From Acidimicrobiia bacterium (lineage in GTDB: Bacteria; Actinomycetota; Acidimicrobiia; Spongiisociales; ZC4RG35), in the NCBI GenBank assembly GCA_025929005.1, contig JAICND010000004.1, positions 1 to 15,843 of the forward strand: 15,843 nt of DNA. The letters run 5' to 3'. The translations under genes and the position numbers were made by a program. Below the pieces are notes generated by a model. It was not told the DNA's origin. It saw only the letters and a list, made by a program, of their open reading frames with translations, and did no database searches. Of the stretch, positions 1 through 6,946 are shown one piece after another; the stretch's first letter is position 1; each line of letters starts with the position of its first letter.

Positions 1-254
1 CCACCTCACCTCCGATGTCCCCACTGACGAGTCATGAGGCTGACTCACCATCACGATGCCAAAGACGACGACAGAAACAGATCCGTAGACGACCATCTTC
101 TCGAAGGGTTGGACACCTCGAGTAGAAGCTCGACCTGATTGATGTCGTTGCTCCGACGCGCCCGACCGAGCACCACTTCGCGTGCGATGAGGCCCGCCAC
201 CATTGCGACGGCTGCAACCACATGAAGGAACTTCAACGCCATTCCGAATTCCAT
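1..254 (-). pseudogene. DUF2269-like membrane protein, 5' part, frameshifted and cut by window edge
   Basis: The start is well supported: GGAGGTG lies 6 nt upstream of the ATG at 254. The N-terminus (MEFGMALKFLHVVAAVAMVA) is a membrane segment of the type seen in DUF2269 predicted integral membrane proteins, followed by a basic loop (GRARRSNDIN). The frame stops at about codon 67. If one base is restored in the GGG run at 106-108, reading continues to the window edge as FEKMVVYGSVSVVVFGIVMV, a second membrane segment, then PHDSSVGTSEVRW. The original protein therefore probably had at least two membrane helices. The missing base may be real or a sequencing error. Function is unknown; family assignment is by resemblance only. 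Confidence 0.55.
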
Positions 255-572
255 TGGACACCTCCGCGGAGTCCGGGGAAGCTAGCGCAATTGGATAAGG
301 GGAAACCCGGCACAGATCTTGGAGATGATCACAGCCGCCGAGTTGGGCTCACTGGAAATCTCTTTGAAAACCGACCGTTCCCAAAGGGACGGGCTACTGG
401 AAAGAGACGGAGTAACTCCGCGCCTAATGGCTAGCGCGCCATAGTCGGCCTCGGTGATCGTGGAGCCTAAATTTTCGGGACACCTTTTCCGATAATCCTG
501 ACGTGCGCCAGTCACGGAAAGGGCCCCCTCTCGGGGGCTTCTTTCTTTCCCACCCCACCCCGAGGCGTGGCT
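255..572. other. Gap with stem-loops and a plus-strand terminator; no gene seen
   Basis: No convincing coding frame is visible. The plus strand has several short stem-loops: 375-381 with 386-392 (loop CAAA), and a perfect CGGAG-TAA-CTCCG at 408-420. A strong terminator-like hairpin follows at 523-538. This could be the 3' part of an unrecognised small RNA. I could not match it to a known RNA family. Confidence 0.3.
523..545 (+). terminator. Rho-independent-type terminator
   Basis: GCCCCC (523-528), loop TCTC, GGGGGC (533-538), then a T-rich tract TTCTTTCTTT. The T tract gives it plus-strand polarity. No plus-strand protein gene lies just upstream, so it may end a small RNA. It also lies 35 nt past the stop of the minus-strand ORF at 573-806, where its minus-strand tail (CCTTTCC) is poor. 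Confidence 0.55.
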
Positions 573-806
573 CTATTCGTCTCGGTTGAGCTTGGCCATC
601 CGCAATCGATCAAGGGCCAGCAGGAGGAGGGCGGTGATTGCGACGGCCCCGACGAGAAACACTCCCAGTCCGATCAGGAGCAGCACCCTTAGGCCTGAAA
701 AGTCACCACGAATCTTGACGAGGGTGAGATCGATGGCCAAGGCCGACAAGGTCGCAACGGCGACGTCTCGCAACTGGCGTTGGCGAAGGGTCCACTCAGA
801 GGGCAT
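573..806 (-). CDS. Possible small membrane protein (77 aa)
   Basis: The 77-residue frame has a hydrophilic, basic N-terminus (MPSEWTLRQRQLRDVAVATL), a weakly hydrophobic first stretch, and a strong membrane helix at about residues 39-65 (LRVLLLIGLGVFLVGAVAIT and on), ending in a charged tail (LDRLRMAKLNRDE). The hydrophobic organisation and positively charged flanks argue for a real inner-membrane protein. AAAGGGG abuts the ATG directly, which is poor spacing for a ribosome binding site, so start and reality are uncertain. No family is recognised. Confidence 0.45.
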   Translation of the reverse strand: MPSEWTLRQRQLRDVAVATLSALAIDLTLVKIRGDFSGLRVLLLIGLGVFLVGAVAITALLLLALDRLRMAKLNRDE

Positions 807-1487
807 CCCCTTTAATCGCCGTGAGGAGAGACCAAGCCCAGATCCATTTTGTAGGGCACTCCCAATGACTAGTAAGCGTCATTGCCACAAGAAAGCACTC
901 GAATTCGGGGCCGACCCGAAGGCGCAAAGTCTCGTCTCCACGGAATCGGTGTATGCCTCGACCTAGGCTCGGCGAGTGACCGACGAGCCGACTTACAGTC
1001 CCGCAGTAGACGGTATCGAGAGCGACACCATGATTCGATCTTGTCGGCGGCGGATACGACCGGACTTCCCGTCAGGTTCGAGGCACAACCGAGTCCCAAA
1101 GGTTCTTTCTGGGTACAGGTCAGTCCTGCGTCGAACTCGCCAGGCTCCTCAAGTAGAGTCGCAACACGGAATTCTTCGTCGATCTTGTTGGCGAGGATCT
1201 CCTGCAACCGGTCGAGGTGCTACTCGGGCCCTGCATGAATATGGCTTAAACCCAAACCTTTCCTGAAGTCAGACGACCCCACTTCCAAAGATCGGCGGCC
1301 CGGCAGACCGACCTGTCCAATGGTGAGTCGGACAAGGAGAGTTAGGCCACCGGTCCGGGTCGGACTCTTAATCTCAGCCAGTTGGATGACGTCTTTGGAC
1401 CTTCCCCAGGGTTCAAAGAATCACTCCGTTTACTTGCCCCGGCATTCATGGTCAGCAATGATGGGCCAACAGGGAGAAAGGGGATAC
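807..1487. other. Long gap without a convincing gene
   Basis: About 680 bases upstream of the GH3 gene hold no frame with credible composition, start and ribosome binding site. A minus-strand stretch near 1120-1215 (reading IDEEFRVATLLEEPGEFDAG) is protein-like but degenerates into Arg-rich sequence, so it may be a gene remnant. No repeats or RNA genes were recognised. Confidence 0.35.
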
Positions 1488-3302
1488 ATGGGGAAGATCC
1501 GAGTCGCGCTCGTGGCGGGGATATTTGTCTCCGGGGTCCTCGGAACGCACCTGGCAGCCGCCGTCGAGACAGGCGTACCCCTCCAGAATGCCGAGTGCTC
1601 GACGCGGGTCGATCAATTGCTCGCTCAGATGACGAACGCCGAGAAGGTCGGCCAAATGGTCATGGTCCTCAACGCCCCTGGCTTTGGCGATTTCACTGAC
1701 ACGATCGGTCTGATTCGCGACCATCAGGTCGGATCGGTCATCTCGCACGCCTATTTTGGTTTTGGTGTCGCCGATGCCGCGAGCTACAACAACTCTCTCC
1801 AGGAAGCTGCCGCCTCTACGCGACTCGAAATACCGATTCTCAATGCCGCCGATTTCGAGGCAGGGGTCTCGATCCTCGTTGCCGACGGGACGTCACTGCC
1901 CACCCAGATGGGTCTGGCTGCGGCCCGACGCCCGCTGGACACGAGAACCGCTGCAGCGGTCACTGCAGCTGAGGCGCTTGCTCTCGGCTTCAATTGGAGC
2001 TTTTCACCGTTAGCGGACGTCTTGACGACTCCACTTAATGGCGAAGGGGGAGTTCGCACCTTCGGAGGCAAGTCCAACCTCACCTCCCGCCTGGTTGCGG
2101 CCGAGGTCCTGACCTTCCAGCGAAGCGGGCTGATAGCGACCGCCAAGCACTTCCCCGGGATGGGTGGCAGCGAGGTCAATTCACACTTTGGGCTGCCCGT
2201 AGTTGCCTACGACAGAACCACACTCCAGAGAACCCACTTGCCGCCCTTTGAATCTGCAATCCGTGCCGGCGTCGAAACGATTATGACGGGCCACATCATC
2301 GTCGAGACCCTCGATCCCCAACTACCTGCATCCCTGTCACCAATCGTGACAAACGACCTTCTCCGCGAGGAGCTCGGGTTTGACGGCGTGGTCGTAACAG
2401 ACTCAATGACGCTTGGCGCCATTCTCGGGCGCTGGGACGTCGATGAGGCTGCCGTGCTGGCCGTCAAGGCCGGGGCCGACATCGTGATGGAGATAGGCCC
2501 CACCGATCTGGCGGTATTTGCGATCAATGCCCTTTTGTCGGCTGTCGATGGGGGAGAAATTACAACTGCGAGGCTGGATGAGTCGGTGCGCCGCGTGTTG
2601 TCGCTCAAGTGCCGATACGGACTGCTTGACCTCGCGCTGGTGAACGTGTCGGCTGCCGAATCAGTGGTGGGAAGCGAGAATAGTCTCGCTTCTGCTGCCG
2701 AACTGAGCCTGCGCGGTGTGACTCTGGTTCGCAATCGTGGCGTGCTTCCGTTCGACAGTTCAGCCGGAACGACGCTCGTGGCCGGGGTGACACATCCGAC
2801 GAACGAGGTGATACCGATGCCGCCGGCGAGCCATGTACCCACTCTCGCCGCGATGGTGGAGGAAGTTTCGGAGGGATCAGTGCTGTCCTGGACGGCGGAG
2901 ACCGAAAGTCCCACAGCCCCTGAAATCGATGCAGCGGTTTCACTGGCCGCAGATGCAGACAGAATCATTGTCGCGACCTACTCGGCAGGGCCGCTACCGG
3001 CAGAACAGACGCGCCTTGTCGAGGCGCTCCTTGCAACCGGAAAACCACTCGTGGCAATCGCCACCGGTACGCCTTATGACCTCACTGAATACTCCGAGGT
3101 GGACGCCTACGTTACGGCGCCCGCTCTCACGTTCTTGCCCGGCTATGCCTTCTCTCAGAGCTTGCTTGAAGCCTCGATCGCGGTCGTCTTCGGAGCCGAG
3201 CCGTATGGCCGGCTACCAGTGCCTATTGAAGGGCTCTATCCGCTCGGGCACGGCATGGGTTACCAAGGCAGCGAGGTGAATGTGGCTGAGGAGGGCGACT
3301 AA
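1488..3302 (+). CDS. Secreted glycoside hydrolase family 3 (beta-N-acetylhexosaminidase/beta-glucosidase-like)
   Basis: The 604-residue protein probably hydrolyses beta-linked sugars outside the membrane. The ATG at 1488 is preferred over upstream in-frame codons because GAAAGGGG lies just before it and it begins a signal peptide (MGKIRVALVAGIFVSGVLGT, cleavage near AAA at 23-25). Residues ~37-385 form the GH3 barrel with the KHFPG motif (~220) and the nucleophile motif VVVTDSMTLG (D305). Residues ~400-600 match the GH3 C-terminal alpha/beta domain. In NagZ-type enzymes the acid/base dyad is D-x-H; here it reads EVNSHFGLP, with N231 in place of Asp and H233 kept. That may change pH optimum or activity, or indicate another subfamily. 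The substrate cannot be read from sequence. No operon partner is evident. Confidence 0.9.
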   Translation: MGKIRVALVAGIFVSGVLGTHLAAAVETGVPLQNAECSTRVDQLLAQMTNAEKVGQMVMVLNAPGFGDFTDTIGLIRDHQVGSVISHAYFGFGVADAASYNNSLQEAAASTRLEIPILNAADFEAGVSILVADGTSLPTQMGLAAARRPLDTRTAAAVTAAEALALGFNWSFSPLADVLTTPLNGEGGVRTFGGKSNLTSRLVAAEVLTFQRSGLIATAKHFPGMGGSEVNSHFGLPVVAYDRTTLQRTHLPPFESAIRAGVETIMTGHIIVETLDPQLPASLSPIVTNDLLREELGFDGVVVTDSMTLGAILGRWDVDEAAVLAVKAGADIVMEIGPTDLAVFAINALLSAVDGGEITTARLDESVRRVLSLKCRYGLLDLALVNVSAAESVVGSENSLASAAELSLRGVTLVRNRGVLPFDSSAGTTLVAGVTHPTNEVIPMPPASHVPTLAAMVEEVSEGSVLSWTAETESPTAPEIDAAVSLAADADRIIVATYSAGPLPAEQTRLVEALLATGKPLVAIATGTPYDLTEYSEVDAYVTAPALTFLPGYAFSQSLLEASIAVVFGAEPYGRLPVPIEGLYPLGHGMGYQGSEVNVAEEGD

Positions 3303-3536
3303 GCGCAGTTCACCCTCTGATCTTGAGCAGCAGACCCGACGATTCTTTCTCTGTTCAGGACGGTTACCCGGATTTGGTTTGGGTCGTCCGTCCGGAATTG
3401 GCGACGAGTTTTCGTCGTCGTTCCTGGCGTACGAAGCTCGGCCGAATCCACGTGACCACCCTCGCCGAGAAAACCGAATCGCAGTCGTGGTTTCGCCGAG
3501 TCGGCGCCTAGCCCGCCTTGGGCAGCATTTGGAGCA

Positions 3537-3752
3537 TTGACACCAAAGAACCTGGACCTAGCTTCGATCTTCATTAGGGACATGGAACAATTGGGACGAA
3601 GCAAGTGGGCTGCCATCAAGCTCAACGGCGAGATCGACATCGCCAGAGTGGACAAGCTATCTGAGGTCCTTGCCAGGGAGTGGCTTCCCACCCAGAGCCT
3701 GTTGATCGATCTCTGCGCCGTCCGGTTCATGGACTCGGCTGGGTCGGACTGA
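3537..3752 (+). pseudogene. Truncated STAS-domain (anti-anti-sigma factor-like) gene
   Basis: The frame contains the first half of a STAS domain: a beta strand and turn WAAIKLNGEIDIARV, then LLIDLCAVRFMDSAG, which carries the conserved D-S site phosphorylated in SpoIIAA-type proteins. It stops right after DSAG. Restoring one base would give DSAG-x-GLMAS and a TAA at 3761-3763, so even the repaired frame lacks the last helices of a ~100-residue domain. TTG 3537 or ATG 3582 could be the start; neither has a well-spaced ribosome binding site. It is probably a decayed paralogue of the intact STAS gene at 13410-13793, although the two proteins are only distantly similar. Confidence 0.55.
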
Positions 3753-3849
3753 TGGCCTCCTAAGCCAGCCGCTGCTCCTCCTCAGGGGATTGTCGCACGC
3801 TATCTTCGCCATGATCGCCTGCAGGGCGTCAAATGAAGAAGGAGGCAGC

Positions 3850-4491
3850 GTGGCAATTTCCGAACCGAGTTCGGCCAGGGTGCCTAAACCCCTTAGGCGA
3901 AACTTACTTATTGACGTCGGGCTGGTAGTTGTGGTCGTTGCCTGCGGGGTAGCGGATCAAACTGCCACGCCGGTAGAGATCGCGACTGCCTTTGTCGAGG
4001 CTTATGGCGCCCTCGACGCTGAGACTGTGGCCTCCTATTTAGATGAGGATGCCGACCTGCAGCTTTTCAACGCCGATTCCGAAGGGCTACCCATGGCCCT
4101 CAGATGGGATCAGGCGGCTGGATTCGAGGTACTGCTCGACTCGTGTGCGGAAACGCGTTCTGGGCCGGCTGGGTCAGTCGTGCGGTGCGACTATGACTAC
4201 CACGCCATTCGGTCGGAGGAGATAGGGCTGGGACCGTATAGCGGCAATTGGTTGGACCTCACGGTGGTCGATGGGAAGATCACCTCTGCATTCGACCATC
4301 TCGAGACCTCGTCGAATGGGTTCTCGTCAGAGATGTGGGAGCCGTTTGCCGCGTGGGTGGCTGAGAACCATCCAGATGACATCATCACCATGTACGGCGA
4401 TCCGTCCCAAACCGCTATGGAGCTCACCGACGAGGCGATTGCACTTTGGGAGGAGCGCACTCGTGAGTACGCCGACGTAGTAGGGGGCTAA
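3850..4491 (+). CDS. Putative lipoprotein with NTF2/SnoaL-like domain
   Basis: The GTG at 3850 is chosen because AAGAAGGAGG lies 4 nt upstream; an earlier in-frame start at 3790 has no such site. The 213-residue product begins with a basic region (KPLRR), a hydrophobic segment (VGLVVVVVAC) and a lipobox V-V-A-C with Cys32, so it is probably a lipid-anchored extracytoplasmic protein. The rest (TPVEIATAFVEAYGALDAET, then DADLQLF) matches the start of the NTF2-like/SnoaL fold used by ketosteroid-isomerase-type enzymes and many ligand-binding proteins. A conserved-looking WLDLTVVDGKITSAFDHLE segment forms the later sheet. The substrate is unknown. The next gene begins 350 bases downstream, so no operon is implied. 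Confidence 0.72.
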   Translation: MAISEPSSARVPKPLRRNLLIDVGLVVVVVACGVADQTATPVEIATAFVEAYGALDAETVASYLDEDADLQLFNADSEGLPMALRWDQAAGFEVLLDSCAETRSGPAGSVVRCDYDYHAIRSEEIGLGPYSGNWLDLTVVDGKITSAFDHLETSSNGFSSEMWEPFAAWVAENHPDDIITMYGDPSQTAMELTDEAIALWEERTREYADVVGG

Positions 4492-4843
4492 CTGAACCCT
4501 TCCCGCTTGATCCGCATCAATCGGCAGCCCTCTAATGGCCTGGCCATGGCCCGACCTCGATCTGGAACCTAAGGAACTGGTCGACAGCGGATGGTCCATC
4601 GATTACCTCCAGACGAGCCGCTGCTGCTCCCACGAGAGAGCCCGGAGTATCCAGGACCGGAGCCACCTAGCTGCCAAACCCCCCTGGTCACCTAGGAGGC
4701 TCCGGTCAATCCCGACCCCAGAGGGTTGGGTCGGAATCTTCGGTGCCGGCGAGATACCCCGGGATGCGCCCGGCGAAACATGGTCAAGGCTTGAGTATCG
4801 GCCCTATCGTGGCCCAAGGAGTCATAGCTCCGGAGGACGCGGC
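4492..4843. other. Intergenic region with one dyad
   Basis: No gene is supported. The alpha/beta hydrolase frame is open back to 4535, but that extension is basic, lacks a ribosome binding site and does not resemble the family. A hairpin CCGACCC (4712-4718) / GGGTCGG (4728-4734) with a 9-nt loop is present; no T tract follows, so its role is unclear. Confidence 0.4.
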
Positions 4844-5617
4844 ATGGGCGATTACGCAACGATTGGGCCGGTCCGTATGTACTACGAGACTGTGGGCGAA
4901 CGGGGGCAGCCGGTCGTGTTGCTTCATGGCGCTTATGGGGGTGCCTTTTCGTGGCAGGGACAGATCGAGGCCCTATCTGCTCGCTACCGCCTGTTTATCC
5001 CGGAGCAGCGAGGCCGTGCCCACACGGCGGATGTGCCGGGTCCGATGTCGTTTCAGGCCATGACCAACGACACTCTCGGGTTCATCGAGTCGGTGGTGGG
5101 TGAACCCGTCTACCTGGTCGGGGCTAGCGATGGCGGCATCATTGGTCTACTCGCAGCTCTGAAACGACCTGACGTAGTCCACAAGCTGGTTGCCATTGGA
5201 GCCAATTACCACTACGACGGTGTGGTCCCAAACTCGGGTTTCGGAGTATCGGCGGACGATAAAGCGTGGGCCCGACCCCGGGAACGTTATGGCCAGCTGT
5301 CACCCGACGGTCCGGATCATTGGCCGGTCATGTTCGAGAAACTAAGCCGGATGTGGCGGGAAGAACCCACGCTGACGGTCGGAGACCTTGCCATGATCGA
5401 GATCCCCGTGCTGGTGATCGTAGGTGACGACGACGTCGTGGCGATGGACCACACGGTCACCCTCTACCAAGCGCTCCAACAAGGGCAGTTGGCCGTGATC
5501 CCCGGCGCCTCACATGTGGTGTTCATGGAACAACCCGACCTGATCAATAGCCTCATCGAGCGATTCCTCGACGCCAAAGGTCCACCGGAAACCTTGATGC
5601 CGATCCGAAGGGCGTGA
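4844..5617 (+). CDS. Alpha/beta-hydrolase fold enzyme
   Basis: The 257-residue protein has the order of an alpha/beta hydrolase. The oxyanion-side motif VVLLHGAYGG is at residues 24-33. The nucleophile elbow is LVGASDGG with Ser95, the acid is in VIVGDDDVV (Asp197 likely) and the base is His224 in GASHVVF. The ATG at 4844 is chosen because GGAGGA lies 6-7 nt upstream and the family normally begins shortly before the first strand (GPVRMYYETVGERGQPVV). The length is typical of this superfamily. It could be an esterase, lactonase or C-C hydrolase; nothing in the sequence settles the substrate. It is a cytoplasmic protein without a signal peptide. Neighbours are separated by long gaps and give no pathway clue. 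Confidence 0.88.
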   Translation: MGDYATIGPVRMYYETVGERGQPVVLLHGAYGGAFSWQGQIEALSARYRLFIPEQRGRAHTADVPGPMSFQAMTNDTLGFIESVVGEPVYLVGASDGGIIGLLAALKRPDVVHKLVAIGANYHYDGVVPNSGFGVSADDKAWARPRERYGQLSPDGPDHWPVMFEKLSRMWREEPTLTVGDLAMIEIPVLVIVGDDDVVAMDHTVTLYQALQQGQLAVIPGASHVVFMEQPDLINSLIERFLDAKGPPETLMPIRRA

Positions 5618-6027
5618 TTATCTAAGCCTCGTGAGAAACGGAAGGACATGTGGTCCAACCCTGACGGTCAGGTGGCCCTCACGGCTCGTCAGTGGGGACA
5701 TCAGAGATGAGGTGGCTGCCCACCGGCCCAAAGCTCAGACTATCGAAGCTGGCTCGCTCGAGCACGACCCGATTCTGTTAGCCGGTCCGCCCTAAGCCCG
5801 GTGGCCTCGGTGTAGCTGGCGCGTCTCGCCTCACTCCAGGCTCCGCCGAATTCTTCCTCGGTAACCCCGAACGCCAGCATATTCGTGAAGTAACTGCCTC
5901 CCCTCAAAGAAGAGGTGAGCAGCCGGTCAAGACGGTCCATCATCCTGACCGTGAGGGACGACATTACGGTGATGCTGGGTTACTCCAAAGAGAATCACAC
6001 CAAGATCACCTGGAAGGTCTGAGCTAC
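5618..6027. other. Intergenic region with gene-remnant sequence
   Basis: No intact gene is certain. Positions 5678-5715 (plus) match the minus strand of 1-38 at 34 of 38 bases and encode nearly the same peptide (PHGSSVGTSEMRW), so this looks like a remnant of a DUF2269-like gene. On the minus strand a 74-residue frame (5740-5964) contains the protein-like stretch GVTEEEFGGAWSEARRASYT but has no good ribosome binding site. On the plus strand a short open end (ITVMLGYSKENHTKITWKV, stop at 6020-6022) lies just before the cupin. Confidence 0.4.
5740..5964 (-). CDS. Doubtful 74-residue hypothetical protein
   Basis: The frame reads MSSLTVRMMDRLDRLLTSSL and continues through a helical, charge-rich stretch (VTEEEFGGAWSEARRASYTE). 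This is more protein-like than a random shadow. No ribosome binding site is present at usual spacing before the ATG at 5964, and no family is recognised. It may be a fragment or chance. Confidence 0.22.
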   Translation of the reverse strand: MSSLTVRMMDRLDRLLTSSLRGGSYFTNMLAFGVTEEEFGGAWSEARRASYTEATGLRADRLTESGRARASQLR

Positions 6028-6462
6028 ATGAAGACCAGCAACGTCGAAACCGCGGAGCGCGGCCGCTCACCATTGGGGGCTTATGTTCGCTTCCTGATGG
6101 ACGGGCCGCACGGCAACATGATTCACTCGACTGTGCCGCCGGAGATGGTGGGCCTCGCCTGCCGCTTCCGGACCATCGACGAATATTGGTTCGTCCTCTC
6201 GGGCGAGGGAGAAATCTGGCGCAGGGCGATGGACGGCCGTGAGAGCATCACCCGGCTCGTCCCAGGTGTGTGCATCGATATCCCGCTCGGCACTGCCTTC
6301 CAGTATCGCTGCAGCGGGGATGTGCCCCTTGTCTTCACCTGCACGGCCCTGCCGCCCTGGCCGGGCGACGACGAGGCGGTGATCATGGATGGGCCGTGGA
6401 TACCACGTGCGAACCTGGACCTTGGGGCCAGCAGCTCGAGTCAGCTCCCCCAGCACGCATGA
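6028..6462 (+). CDS. Cupin-domain protein lacking the usual metal-binding histidines
   Basis: The 144-residue protein is a single-domain cupin. GGAAGG lies 10 nt before the ATG, supporting the start. The first cupin motif is CRFRTIDEYWFVLSGEGEIW (~45-64) and the second PGVCIDIPLGTAFQYRC (~79-95), followed by the end strand VFTCTALPPWPGDDEAV. In metal-dependent cupins the first motif has H-x-H and the second a His; here these positions are R46, R48 and F, leaving only E52 of the usual ligands. It may therefore bind a small molecule without metal, or act as a sensor or isomerase that does not need one. It is cytoplasmic. No neighbouring gene within 400 bases gives a pathway. Confidence 0.82.
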   Translation: MKTSNVETAERGRSPLGAYVRFLMDGPHGNMIHSTVPPEMVGLACRFRTIDEYWFVLSGEGEIWRRAMDGRESITRLVPGVCIDIPLGTAFQYRCSGDVPLVFTCTALPPWPGDDEAVIMDGPWIPRANLDLGASSSSQLPQHA

Positions 6463-6946
6463 CCTTATGTCCCTTCGGCTCTAGGAAATTCTGTGAACGC
6501 TGGCTCATACCAGCGTTACTCAATAACCCATGACAGGAGGAGCTTTCGGGGCAGGCCGCAGCCCCAAATTTCACTCTGCTCTTCTCTAAGTGGCGGGTTT
6601 TGTGTCGGGCACGCTCCCAGCTGCGAGACGAATGCCGATCCACAAGAGCGGCGCAAAGTGAAGGCCCGGGCTAATACCAGCCGCGGGGGAGCGACGATCG
6701 GCAGGCCTAGAGGCAATACGACATTCCACAAGATCATGCCCCAGCCGCCCAATTGGCAACCGCGCCACGGTTCAGCAGGCACCTCCGATTGTTGTCGCCA
6801 CTGGAAGAAAGCGAATCCAGCTTCGCTCTTCGGTCATTTGCGATCGTGTCCGTGACAACCAACGACAGCACGTCGAAATGGACCTGACAAACTGTCGTAA
6901 AAGTTGGTTTTCGGAGACGCCGAAGGTGTAGTTCGGGAACGATCTA
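6463..6946. other. Intergenic gap, possible remnant of a membrane protein
   Basis: No gene is supported. On the minus strand around 6690-6760 the frame reads LGGWGMILWNVVLPLGLPIV, which resembles a membrane helix, but the flanking sequence is Cys/Arg-rich and has no start signal. No repeat, tRNA or clear terminator was seen. Confidence 0.3.

Noticed and set aside
869..1207. Minus-strand frame with protein-like first half (IDEEFRVATLLEEPGEFDAG)
   Set aside because: The second half is Arg/Cys/Ser-rich and no start signal was found; at best a remnant.
1320..1487. Earlier start for the GH3 gene
   Set aside because: It would bury the signal peptide behind 56 basic residues; the ATG at 1488 has its own ribosome binding site.
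2207..2968. Long minus-strand open frame inside the GH3 gene
   Set aside because: Ser/Thr/Ala-rich antisense shadow of a well-supported coding gene.
3766..4632. AGCCGCTGCT shared by 3768-3777 and 4616-4625 as a repeat family
   Set aside because: The identity does not extend beyond about a dozen bases, which is expected by chance in this GC-rich DNA.
4535..4843. N-terminal extension of the alpha/beta hydrolase
   Set aside because: It is Arg/Ser/Pro-rich without family similarity, and GGAGGA marks ATG 4844 as the start.
6670..6695. Resemblance of CCAGCCGCGG to the 16S rRNA 530 loop
   Set aside because: Only a ten-base match; flanking rRNA sequence is absent.
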